From contig WQWP01000107.1 in NCBI GenBank assembly GCA_009787485.1, positions 1-7,216 on the forward strand: DNA of 7,216 nt. The letters are read 5' to 3'. The notes under the pieces were generated by a model. The model had not been told where the DNA came from and ran no database searches. It was given only the letters and a program-made list of their open reading frames with translations. The stretch is from Lentimicrobiaceae bacterium. Its GTDB lineage: Bacteria; Bacteroidota; Bacteroidia; Bacteroidales; WCHB1-69. Positions within the stretch are counted from its first letter, which is position 1. Each line of letters opens with the position of its first letter. The position numbers and the translations under genes were made by a program. This document shows, piece after piece, positions 1-6,417 of the stretch.

Positions 1-101
1 TGAATGAATGTCCTACAATGGCGATTCATGCTACTAATTTTCCGCCACCAAAAGTAAAAGAAGAAACTACAGAAGTAAAAATTGAAAATCCCGATGCATA
101 A
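1..101 (+). CDS. 3' end of an unrecognised gene overlapping pyrD
   Basis: An open frame enters from the left edge (codons from base 3) and stops at TAA 99-101. It gives a tail of 32 residues beginning NECPTMAIHATNFPPP and ending in a charged, Lys/Glu-rich stretch that looks like a disordered C-terminus. The stop overlaps the pyrD start by 8 bases (ATGCATAA), which suggests co-transcription and translational coupling with pyrD. A natural guess for this position would be pyrK, the electron-transfer partner of class 1B dihydroorotate dehydrogenase. However, the visible tail does not show the cysteine-rich [2Fe-2S] end that I would expect of PyrK. I do not recognise the family, and too little is visible to assign a function. 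Confidence 0.5.
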   Translation, partial: NECPTMAIHATNFPPPKVKEETTEVKIENPDA

Positions 102-999
102 AAACCTTAGTACCACCATCAACGGTGTTGTTTTTAAAAACCCCATCATCGCCGCATCGGGCACCTTCGGTTTTGGCAGAGAATACAACGAATTATACGA
201 TGTAAGCATTTTGGGAGGAATTAGTTCCAAAGGATTGACGTTGCAACCGAGAGAAGGCAACGCCGGCATTCGCGTGTGGGAAACCGCAAGCGGCATGATG
301 AATAGCGTGGGATTGCAAAACCCCGGCGTAAAAAAATTCATCAGCGATGAATTGCCGTGGATGAAAAAACTTGGAAATGTAGTGTTAGCAAACCTCGGCG
401 GCGCCACCATTGAAGATTATTTAGAAGGAATTACCCTGCTTAATGATTCGGAGGTTGATTTCATCGAATTAAACATCTCTTGTCCCAATGTGAAAGCGGG
501 TGGCATGGCGCTGGGCATTAAGAATGCCATTGCTTACGAAGCGGTGGCCGCCTGTAAAGCCATTTGCAAAAAGCCTTTAATGGTAAAACTTTCCCCAAAC
601 GCCGAAAACATCATCGAAATGGCGCAAGCTTGTGAAAAAGCCGGCGCCGATTCATTGTCTTTAGTGAACACATTCAAAGGCTTAGCTATTGATATTAAAC
701 AACGCAAACCGGTATTCAACAACCTCTATGCGGGTGTTTCCGGCGCCGCCATCAAACCTATTGCGCTGCGCATGGTGCACGAGGTCTGCAAAAATGTAAG
801 CATTCCGGTAATCGGCATGGGCGGCATTTATACAGTAGAAGATATTGTAGAATTTATCATGGTGGGCGCGACGGCTGTGCAAATTGGTACGGTAAACTTC
901 ACCCATCCGCTCGCAGGGAAAGAATTGGTAGAAGGCTTGGCTAATTATTTTGATAAAGAAGGAATTTTATCTATTGAAGATATACGCGGAATAATTTAA
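94..999 (+). CDS. pyrD: Dihydroorotate dehydrogenase, class 1B-type catalytic subunit
   Basis: Cytosolic FMN enzyme of de novo pyrimidine synthesis that oxidises dihydroorotate to orotate. The 301-residue product is a full-length TIM-barrel DHODH. Visible motifs are the N-terminal NPIIAASGTFGFG (16-28), GGISSKGLT (41-49) with the FMN-contacting lysine, NSVGLQNPGV (70-79), and NISCPNVKAGG (127-137) with Cys130 in the catalytic-base position. Next come MVKLSPN (163-169), the VNTF segment (191-194), and the phosphate-binding IPVIGMGGI (237-245) and VGATAVQIGT (257-266). A cysteine rather than serine base places it in class 1. The overall pattern, with GGM after NVK, fits 1B, which normally works with PyrK to reduce NAD+; no pyrK is seen here. 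I chose ATG 94, not the in-frame TTG 82, because homologues start close to the INGVVFKNP strand and ATG 94 overlaps the preceding stop. Confidence 0.95.
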   Translation: MHKNLSTTINGVVFKNPIIAASGTFGFGREYNELYDVSILGGISSKGLTLQPREGNAGIRVWETASGMMNSVGLQNPGVKKFISDELPWMKKLGNVVLANLGGATIEDYLEGITLLNDSEVDFIELNISCPNVKAGGMALGIKNAIAYEAVAACKAICKKPLMVKLSPNAENIIEMAQACEKAGADSLSLVNTFKGLAIDIKQRKPVFNNLYAGVSGAAIKPIALRMVHEVCKNVSIPVIGMGGIYTVEDIVEFIMVGATAVQIGTVNFTHPLAGKELVEGLANYFDKEGILSIEDIRGII

Positions 1000-1024
1000 A
1001 AGTTTATTTTTGCAGAACTTTTTT
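998..1024 (+). terminator. Possible weak intrinsic terminator after pyrD
   Basis: AAAAGTT (998-1004) and AACTTTT (1016-1022) form a 7-bp inverted repeat with an 11-base loop, and the right arm runs into a six-T run (1019-1024). The stem has only one G-C pair, so it would be weak. The loop is also the putative promoter box at 1005-1012, so the symmetry may be incidental. Confidence 0.25.
1005..1012 (+). promoter_or_regulatory. Bacteroidota -7 box (TAnnTTTG) for the Uma2/SBP unit
   Basis: TATTTTTG followed by CAG matches the Bacteroidota sigma-ABfr -7 consensus TAnnTTTG and lies 28 bases before the Uma2 start codon. No well-spaced -33 TTG is visible (the nearest, at 974-976, is too far upstream). 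The same extended form, TAnTTTTGCA, recurs before two other genes in the window, which supports it as a genuine element. Confidence 0.5.
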
Positions 1025-1040
1025 ATTAAAAATAAAAACA

Positions 1041-1724
1041 ATGAACACAGAAGAAAAAAACACCCAGCGTTTTAATTATGAGCTGTCTATGATTGAGCCA
1101 CAAGACCCTGATTTGGCAGAGCCCCCCATAGTTTATGATGCCAAACACTATTCTTACGCCGATTATCTGACCTGGACAGATAATAAACTGCGGGAAATAA
1201 TTGATGGCATCGTGTATGCTTTCTCATCGCCAACACGTAAGCATGCAACTGCAGTAAGAACACTGATTGTCAGGGCTTTTAATTTTATTGACAAGAGAAA
1301 GAGAAAAAGAAAAGGCAAATGCGAAATCTACACCGCCCCGTTTGATGTGCGCTTGCCTAAAAATGGCGAAACCGACAACGATAAAATTTACGACGTGGTG
1401 CTACCCGATATTTGCGTGGTTTGCGACCCGTCGAAATTAGATGGCGCAGGCTGTATCGGCGCTCCGGATCTGATTGCGGAAGTGCTCTCGCCAAGCACGA
1501 AGAATATGGATCTTAATAAAAAATTCAAACTTTATGAAAGATCCGGCGTAAAAGAATATTGGGTGGTTGACCCCAACAATGATTCGGTAACCGTCTTCAT
1601 TCTACAAGAAGATGGAAAATATGATGAAGGAACTACTTACGAAACACATCGCGGCGCAACACACGTGCCCGTAAAAACGTTAGAAGGTTTAGTTATTGAA
1701 TTAAAAGAACTTTTTGAAGTATGA
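1041..1724 (+). CDS. Uma2 family (DUF820) PD-(D/E)XK nuclease-fold protein
   Basis: A 227-residue protein of the Uma2/DUF820 family (PF05685), predicted to have a restriction-endonuclease-like fold; its biological role is largely unknown. Recognisable parts are the entry YSYADYLTW (38-46), EIIDGIVYAFSSPTRKH (52-68) with the family's usual helix start, YTAPFDVRLP (97-106), PDICVVCDP (122-130) with candidate metal ligand Asp123, and DLIAEVLSPST (143-153) with acidic Glu147. The helix KKFKLYERSGVKEYWVVDP (160-178) follows. A basic run KRKRKRKGK (85-93) lies in the first half and could contact nucleic acid. The key acidic residues are present, so it is not an evident pseudogene. ATG 1041 is the first in-frame start after the promoter box. 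The stop codon overlaps the start of the next gene (ATGATG), so the two are probably translated from one message. No methylase or other restriction partner is adjacent. Confidence 0.9.
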   Translation: MNTEEKNTQRFNYELSMIEPQDPDLAEPPIVYDAKHYSYADYLTWTDNKLREIIDGIVYAFSSPTRKHATAVRTLIVRAFNFIDKRKRKRKGKCEIYTAPFDVRLPKNGETDNDKIYDVVLPDICVVCDPSKLDGAGCIGAPDLIAEVLSPSTKNMDLNKKFKLYERSGVKEYWVVDPNNDSVTVFILQEDGKYDEGTTYETHRGATHVPVKTLEGLVIELKELFEV

Positions 1725-3367
1725 TGGAATTTAAAGATTTAAGATTTAAAGATTTAAGGCTTTATTTAGTTTTTTTCTTGTTTGTAGCATGTTCATCTTC
1801 AAATACATCAGATAAAAAAATATTCAGATACAACGAAGCCGTCGGCATCCAATCGCTCGATCCCGCTTACGCATCGGGGCAAGCCGCCACCTGGGTATGC
1901 AACATGCTGTATAACGGATTGATAGACTTGAACGATTCGCTGCACGTGGTACCGATGATTGCCAAAAAATGGGAGATTAGCCCGGATGGCAGAACTTATA
2001 CTTTTCACCTTCGGGATGATGTGTTTTTTCAAAATACGGATAATTATTTTTTTGATAAACCTCCGAAAGTTACGGCCGCTGACTTTGTATATAGTTTTAA
2101 CCGTATTGTAAGCCCTGAGGTCGCCTCACCAGGTGCCTGGATTTTTCAAAAAGTAGCCAGAAACGAACAAGGAGCGTATGCTTTTTTTGCGTTGAATGAC
2201 ACTACGTTTCAAATTGTGTTGACAGAGCCATTTCCGCCTTTTTTGGGAATGCTTGCCATGAAGTACGCTTCAGTGGTACCGCAAGAGGTTATTGAAAAAT
2301 ATGGCAAAGATTTCAGAAAGTTTCCGGTAGGCACAGGCCCTTTTCAGTTTCAAATGTGGGAAGAAGGCATCAAATTAGTATTGCGCAAAAATGAAAACTA
2401 TTTTGAAAAAGATGAAAACAACGAAAAACTTCCTTATTTGGACGCCGTTGCTATCTCTTTCATCATAGATAAACAAGTAGCTTTCATGGAGTTTATGAAA
2501 GGAAACATGGATTTTATGTCAGGAATTGAAGCCTGCTACAAAGACGCCTTATTAACCAAAGAAGGAACGCTGCAAGAGGAATATGCAGATAAAATTACCC
2601 TGCAAACCGGGCCCTATCTCAATACCGAATATTTGGGCTTTTTATTGAAAGAGAAAGAGAACAATCCACTATTAATCAAAGAAGTGCGACAAGCCATCAA
2701 TTACGGCTTCGACAGAGAAAAGATGATCCGGTATTTGCGCAATAATATGGGCTATGCCCATACAAGCGGTTTCGTGCCTTTGGGCATGGCTTCCTTTAAC
2801 CCCTACAGCGTAAAAGGCTATCATTACGACCCGCAAAAAGCACTGGAGTTGCTACAACAGGCAGGTTTTCCCAATGGCGAAGGATTACCTGTAATACCGC
2901 TATCTGTTTCCGCAAGTTATGTGGACTTATGCCAATATATTCAACACGAATTAAACAAAATCGGAATTAAAATCTCTTTAGAAGTGCAACAAGCTGCACA
3001 ACAACGGCAAATGATGCGCAGTTACCAGCTCCCATTTTTTAGAGGTTCATGGATTTGCGATTATCCCGATGCTGAAAACTATCTGTCGCTTTTTTACTCT
3101 AAAAACCTGCAACCATTCGGATCAAATTATACGCATTATGTAAATCCGGTGTTTGACCAACTTTTTGAAAAATCACAAACCGTTACAGATGATATACTTA
3201 GAAATGAATATTACACTACCTTAGATTCTTTGCTCATGGAAGACGCGCCGGTAGTAGTGCTCTTTTATGACAAGAAAGCGCGTTTTACGCAAAAAAATAT
3301 CACCGGATTGGATAACTCGCCAACGAATTTGTTGAATTTGAAGAGGGTGAAAAAGACTGAACAATGA
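1721..3367 (+). CDS. ABC transporter substrate-binding lipoprotein, family 5 (peptide-binding-like)
   Basis: A 548-residue extracytoplasmic solute-binding protein of the SBP_bac_5/DppA-OppA family (PF00496), which usually delivers peptides, nickel or similar ligands to an ABC permease. The N-terminus is a lipoprotein signal: a charged n-region, the hydrophobic LYLVFFLFVA and a lipobox FVAC, with lipidated Cys24 followed by SSSNTS. Family landmarks are IQSLDPAYA (43-51), ISPDGRTYTFHLRDDVFF (86-103), VTAADFVYSFNRI (117-129), VGTGPFQF (203-210) and EVRQAINYGFDREKM (321-335). Length is normal for the family. No permease or ATPase gene is adjacent, so it is an orphan binding protein here and its ligand cannot be predicted. 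ATG 1721 overlaps the Uma2 stop, with a second ATG at 1724. No other ATG precedes the lipobox, so residues FKDLRFKDLR (4-13), encoded by a tandem repeat, must belong to the signal peptide. Confidence 0.92.
   Translation: MMEFKDLRFKDLRLYLVFFLFVACSSSNTSDKKIFRYNEAVGIQSLDPAYASGQAATWVCNMLYNGLIDLNDSLHVVPMIAKKWEISPDGRTYTFHLRDDVFFQNTDNYFFDKPPKVTAADFVYSFNRIVSPEVASPGAWIFQKVARNEQGAYAFFALNDTTFQIVLTEPFPPFLGMLAMKYASVVPQEVIEKYGKDFRKFPVGTGPFQFQMWEEGIKLVLRKNENYFEKDENNEKLPYLDAVAISFIIDKQVAFMEFMKGNMDFMSGIEACYKDALLTKEGTLQEEYADKITLQTGPYLNTEYLGFLLKEKENNPLLIKEVRQAINYGFDREKMIRYLRNNMGYAHTSGFVPLGMASFNPYSVKGYHYDPQKALELLQQAGFPNGEGLPVIPLSVSASYVDLCQYIQHELNKIGIKISLEVQQAAQQRQMMRSYQLPFFRGSWICDYPDAENYLSLFYSKNLQPFGSNYTHYVNPVFDQLFEKSQTVTDDILRNEYYTTLDSLLMEDAPVVVLFYDKKARFTQKNITGLDNSPTNLLNLKRVKKTEQ
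1727..1759 (+). repeat. In-frame 15-bp tandem repeat, dispersed TTTAAAGATTTAAG family
   Basis: TTTAAAGATTTAAGA (1730-1744) is followed directly by TTTAAAGATTTAAGG (1745-1759). The repeat starts 3 bases after the Uma2 stop and encodes FKDLR twice in the signal peptide of the binding protein. The 17-base string at 1727-1743 recurs exactly at 5549-5565, and 14 bases of it recur inverted at 6484-6497. Confidence 0.9.
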
Positions 3368-3373
3368 CAGGGA

Positions 3374-3406
3374 AGAGAAGTTGCGCGCAACGTTTCTACA
3401 ATTTTT
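3374..3406 (+). terminator. Candidate terminator with a 12-bp GC palindrome
   Basis: The perfect palindrome GTTGCGCGCAAC (3380-3391) is flanked by imperfectly complementary arms, AGAGAA on the left and GTTTCT on the right. Together they make a roughly 10-bp stem with one clear mismatch, one G-U pair and a CGCG loop. A five-T run follows at 3402-3406. It begins 7 bases after the binding-protein stop, a suitable place for transcription termination. The three bases between stem and T run make it non-ideal, and a protein-binding palindrome is the alternative. Confidence 0.4.
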
Positions 3407-3439
3407 GTTCAAAAAAAATCCACCTTATAAACTTTCATA

Positions 3440-3447
3440 TAATTTTG
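3440..3447 (+). promoter_or_regulatory. Bacteroidota -7 box for the DUF1573 gene
   Basis: TAATTTTG followed by CAG matches TAnnTTTG and ends 60 bases before the DUF1573 gene start. This would leave a leader of roughly 50 AT-rich bases. There is no clear -33 TTG at the usual spacing; the TTTG at 3404-3407 is about 32 bases away. Confidence 0.5.
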
Positions 3448-3507
3448 CAGTCTTTAATCCGTTAATTCAAAATTATAAAATAACCAATCATTTAATTACA
3501 TTTAATC

Positions 3508-4599
3508 ATGAAAAAGCAACTACTCTGTTTTGTAATGTTTTTGAGCGCATTCGCTCTCTTTGCGCAACCTGTTATTAAGTTTGACAGCACGACCATTGAT
3601 TTTGGCAGTATTAAAGAAGAAGGTGGAAAAGCTTCCGGCAAGTTTGAATTTACCAACACCGGAGACCAGGATCTTTTGCTAACCAGCGTTAAACCGGGAT
3701 GTGGGTGCACTGCCGCCGACTACACCAGAACACCGATAGCTCCGGGAGGAAGAGGGTTTATTACGGCAACTTACGATCCATACAACCGTCCGGGTGGCTT
3801 TAACAAAAATATTAAGGTAACTACAAATGAGGAGAGATTTACAGATGGCTCAAATGCTTCACCCCACTCTATTTTTATTAAAGGAAACGTGGAAAAAAGA
3901 GCACCCTCAAAGTTTGAAATAGCAGGCTACAAAACCGGCACAGGAAATATTAGAATAAAAGAAAATAATTTAAAACTTGAGATCTTACATAATGAATCTA
4001 AGTCATTTACAATTCAAGTCATGAATTTCTCCGAAAACGAATCTACTTTTGAACCCATTGGTTTGCCTGATTTTATAATTATGGATAAAATTAGACCTAT
4101 ACAGGCAGGAGAAGAAAAGGAAATCACTTTTAGGTATGATGCAGTAAAAAGAGGAGAGATGGGCTCTCATAGAGACATCATTAATATTAAGACTGAAGAC
4201 CCGGCAGAACCCAGAATTTCACTTTTCATTGATGTGATGATAAAGGAAGATTTTTCGCAATTAACCCCTAAACAACTCCAGGACGTGCCCAGAGTTCGTT
4301 TGGATTCGTTGACAATAAATTTTGGAAAAGTAGGGAAAAATGAAAATCCTGTTTTAGAAATAAAACTTTATAATGATGGCAAAAATCCGTTAATTATCAG
4401 ACAATTAAAATCATCTAACTCTACATTCACGGTGGTCTCCGATAAAAATGAAATTTCAAAAGGAGGTTTTGCGACTTTGACAGTTACTTTAGTTTCAAAA
4501 AACAAAAAGGGAAAGCAAAATGCTATTGTTGAAATCATTACAAATGACCCAACGAACTCACATCTTATTATAAACGCTACCGGAGAGGTATTACAATAA
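3508..4599 (+). CDS. Secreted DUF1573 domain protein with repeated Ig-like folds
   Basis: A 363-residue exported protein. MKKQLLCFVMFLSAFALFA is a typical Sec signal peptide, with cleavage likely near residues 19-20. Residues 22-108 form a DUF1573 domain (PF07610), a beta-sandwich related to ASH/Ig-like modules: FDSTTIDFGSIKEEGG, FEFTNTGDQDLLLTSVKPGCGCT with the hallmark GCGC at 64-67, then IAPGGRGFITATYD and a final VTTNE. Residues 264-360 repeat the pattern (LDSLTINFGKVG, LKLYNDG-like KLYNDGKNPL, VEIITNDP, INATGE) without the cysteines. The middle part, 135-245, also looks beta-rich (DINIKTEDP-like INIKTEDP), giving about three modules. The protein is probably periplasmic or cell-envelope, since no membrane anchor or C-terminal sorting domain is visible. 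DUF1573 has no established function. It converges with rsgA, and the two stop regions overlap by 9 bp. Confidence 0.9.
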   Translation: MKKQLLCFVMFLSAFALFAQPVIKFDSTTIDFGSIKEEGGKASGKFEFTNTGDQDLLLTSVKPGCGCTAADYTRTPIAPGGRGFITATYDPYNRPGGFNKNIKVTTNEERFTDGSNASPHSIFIKGNVEKRAPSKFEIAGYKTGTGNIRIKENNLKLEILHNESKSFTIQVMNFSENESTFEPIGLPDFIIMDKIRPIQAGEEKEITFRYDAVKRGEMGSHRDIINIKTEDPAEPRISLFIDVMIKEDFSQLTPKQLQDVPRVRLDSLTINFGKVGKNENPVLEIKLYNDGKNPLIIRQLKSSNSTFTVVSDKNEISKGGFATLTVTLVSKNKKGKQNAIVEIITNDPTNSHLIINATGEVLQ

Positions 4600-5526
4600 T
4601 TGCCAGTCGGCTAATTTCATATCATCTGCCTCCAATATAGCGAGGTAATTCAGATAACGAGAGGAAGGAATTTTACCTTCCTCTTTTGCTTTTTTTACCG
4701 CGCAATCCGGCTCATTTACATGCCGGCAATTATTAAAACGACATTGATTGTTATAGGCGCGAATTTCCGGAAAATAATCTCTTATCTCTTCTTTAGAATA
4801 TTGAATAAGTCCAAATTCTTTGATCCCAGGCGTATCAATAATAAACCCGCCTTGAGAAAGCGAAAACATTTGAGCAAAAGTAGTGGTGTGTTTTCCTTTG
4901 CTGTGAAACTGTGAAATTTCTCCTACTTTCAGATTGAGCTCGGGGTCAATAGTATTAATCATGGCTGATTTTCCTACGCCGGAGTGTCCGCTAACGAGAG
5001 AAACTTTATCTTTCATCATATTTTTAACATGACTTAACCCTTCGTTTTTCAACACAGACGTTTGAATGACCTCATAGCCAATGGATTGATAGAGCTGCGT
5101 AAGTTCCTCAATCTTTTTTATTTCTTTATGTGAATAGATATCCATTTTGTTAAAAACGATACAAACCCGAATGCGAAACCCTTCGCAAGCGACTAAAAAT
5201 CTATCAATGAAGCCTAACGAAGTGCGAGGCTCTTTTAATGTTACCACCAAAAACGCCTGATCTATGTTGGCAGCAATTAAATGATTGATTTTCGAAAGCT
5301 TGGTAGCTTTTCTATCAATGTAGTTTTTACGCTTTTCAATATGCGAGATATAACCAGTGTTATCTTTCTCTAAATCAAACACAACATGATCGCCCACAAC
5401 CGCAGGATTCGTGTTTTTATTTCCATCAATTCTAAATTTCCCGCGTAATCTACACGGAATAGTATTGCCGGTTTCAGTACGCACATCGTACCACAGGCCG
5501 GTTGATTTTGTGATGATGCCTTTCAT
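4591..5526 (-). CDS. rsgA: Ribosome small-subunit-dependent GTPase A
   Basis: RsgA (YjeQ) is a circularly permuted GTPase that acts in late maturation of the 30S ribosomal subunit in the cytoplasm. The 311-residue product is full length. It has an N-terminal OB-fold (about 1-68), then the GTPase motifs in the permuted order: G4 NKMD (126-129), G5 TS (156-157), G1 GHSGVGKS (180-187), G2 around the threonines at 214-216, and G3 DTPG (231-234). The C-terminal zinc-binding set is Cys262, Cys267, His269 and Cys275, matching the CxxxxCxHxxxxxC pattern of the family. All key residues are present. ATG (5524-5526) fits the family start, where MKGIITKSTG leads straight into the OB fold. Repeat DNA begins one or two bases upstream of this start codon. 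No TAnnTTTG box is seen upstream on this strand. Confidence 0.97.
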   Translation of the reverse strand: MKGIITKSTGLWYDVRTETGNTIPCRLRGKFRIDGNKNTNPAVVGDHVVFDLEKDNTGYISHIEKRKNYIDRKATKLSKINHLIAANIDQAFLVVTLKEPRTSLGFIDRFLVACEGFRIRVCIVFNKMDIYSHKEIKKIEELTQLYQSIGYEVIQTSVLKNEGLSHVKNMMKDKVSLVSGHSGVGKSAMINTIDPELNLKVGEISQFHSKGKHTTTFAQMFSLSQGGFIIDTPGIKEFGLIQYSKEEIRDYFPEIRAYNNQCRFNNCRHVNEPDCAVKKAKEEGKIPSSRYLNYLAILEADDMKLADWQLL

Positions 5527-5527
5527 A

Positions 5528-5566
5528 TTTAAGAATTTAAAGACTTAAGAATTTAAAGATTTAAGG
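5528..5566 (+). repeat. 16-bp tandem repeat directly upstream of rsgA
   Basis: TTTAAGAATTTAAAGA (5528-5543) and CTTAAGAATTTAAAGA (5544-5559) are tandem copies differing at one base, followed by a partial TTTAAGG (5560-5566). The 3' part, GAATTTAAAGATTTAAG (5549-5565), is identical to 1727-1743. The array fills the position where the rsgA translation-initiation region would be. Confidence 0.9.
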
Positions 5567-5648
5567 TTAAATTTTGCTTTTTAATTTTTCAAATCATTAA
5601 ATTTTTAAATTCACCTCGCAAATAACGGATAAAATTCGTAACTCTTTG

Positions 5649-5656
5649 TATTTTTG
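5649..5656 (+). promoter_or_regulatory. Bacteroidota -7 box for the thioesterase gene
   Basis: TATTTTTG followed by CAC matches TAnnTTTG and ends 20 bases before the thioesterase ATG, giving a very short leader of about 15 bases. A correctly spaced -33 TTG is not evident. Confidence 0.5.
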
Positions 5657-5676
5657 CACCCGTTAAAACTTAAATT

Positions 5677-6417
5677 ATGTATGTGAATCATGTTTTCTCT
5701 CGCGAATTTCATATTTGTGGTTATGATGTGGATCATAATTGTTTTGTAACCATTTCAAAATTATTAAGTATGATGCATGAAACAGCTTGGTCGCATGTAA
5801 CTTATCTGAAAAAAGGTTGGAAAGAATTGCAAGAGGAGGGCTTGTTTTGGGCAATAGCGAAAATGTATGTAAAAATTCACAAATTACCCAAATGGAATGA
5901 TAAGATTCGCGTTGACACATGGGCAAAAGCGCGCGAATCCATTATGTTTCTCAGAGATTATGAAGTATTTAGTGAAACCGGCGAGTTGCTTTGTTGCGCC
6001 ATTTCCGAATGGATGCTGGTGGATTTCCGTGCCAATAAAATTGTTCGCTTAGAAAAATTAAACACCCATTTAGATTACCCGCAAAATAGGATAGCGTTTG
6101 AAGGTCGAGTACCCCGCATCCCACGCTTAGATTTTCCGGAAACTCCTGTTTTTAATCCCGTAGTGCTGTCGGATTTAGATATGAACCAACATGTTAACAA
6201 CGCAAGCTATGTGCGCTGGGTCATAGACCAACTGCCCTACGATTTTTATAATCAACACCAAATAAAAGAAGTAATTATTAGCTATACCAACCAACTAAAA
6301 CCTGGCGAAAGATATTGTATTGCTATGAAAGAAACAGAGCCACAGTATTTTAACGCTACACTTTACAACGAAGAAGAGAAAGAGGTTTGCAAGGTTTTAT
6401 TAGTGGTTAGTGGTTAG
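5677..6417 (+). CDS. Acyl-ACP thioesterase (FatA/FatB-like, double hot-dog)
   Basis: A 246-residue cytosolic protein of the acyl-[acyl-carrier-protein] thioesterase family (PF01643), which hydrolyses acyl-ACP to free fatty acid. The first hot-dog domain spans about 1-135, with FVTISKLLSMMHETAWSHV (23-41), GLFWAIAKMYVKIHKLPKW (55-73) and VDTWAKA (79-85). The second starts near 150 and carries DLDMNQHVNNASYVRW (166-181), with the Asn170/His172 pair that corresponds to active-site residues of plant FatA/FatB. It also has VIISYTNQLKPGE (199-211). Its length is typical of bacterial members and chain-length specificity cannot be read from sequence. ATG 5677 is the first in-frame start after the promoter box. 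The last residues, VVSG, and the TAG stop are written by a TTAGTGG tandem array, so the C-terminus may vary between strains. Confidence 0.92.
   Translation: MYVNHVFSREFHICGYDVDHNCFVTISKLLSMMHETAWSHVTYLKKGWKELQEEGLFWAIAKMYVKIHKLPKWNDKIRVDTWAKARESIMFLRDYEVFSETGELLCCAISEWMLVDFRANKIVRLEKLNTHLDYPQNRIAFEGRVPRIPRLDFPETPVFNPVVLSDLDMNQHVNNASYVRWVIDQLPYDFYNQHQIKEVIISYTNQLKPGERYCIAMKETEPQYFNATLYNEEEKEVCKVLLVVSG

Noticed and set aside
534..906. Minus-strand open frames inside pyrD (534-722 and 682-906)
   Set aside because: They lie wholly within a strongly conserved gene, have no recognisable domains and are shadows of its codon pattern.
1041..3367. Uma2 gene plus neighbour as a restriction-modification or new defence system
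   Set aside because: No methylase, sensor, helicase or other effector is adjacent. The partner is a transporter-type lipoprotein, so a defence role has no support here.
3381..3578. Plus-strand open frame across the spacer before the DUF1573 gene
   Set aside because: It crosses the putative terminator and promoter and overlaps the DUF1573 signal-peptide codons in another frame. Its product is low-complexity with no family likeness.
4720..4914. Plus-strand open frame within rsgA
   Set aside because: It is antisense to the zinc-binding and G3 regions of rsgA and has no domain or initiation evidence.
5567..5580. TTAAATTTTGC as another promoter box
   Set aside because: It has three bases instead of two between TA and TTTG and points to the thioesterase gene, which has a better box at 5649.
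5675..5926. Minus-strand open frame overlapping the thioesterase start
   Set aside because: It is antisense to a clear thioesterase domain and its product resembles no family.
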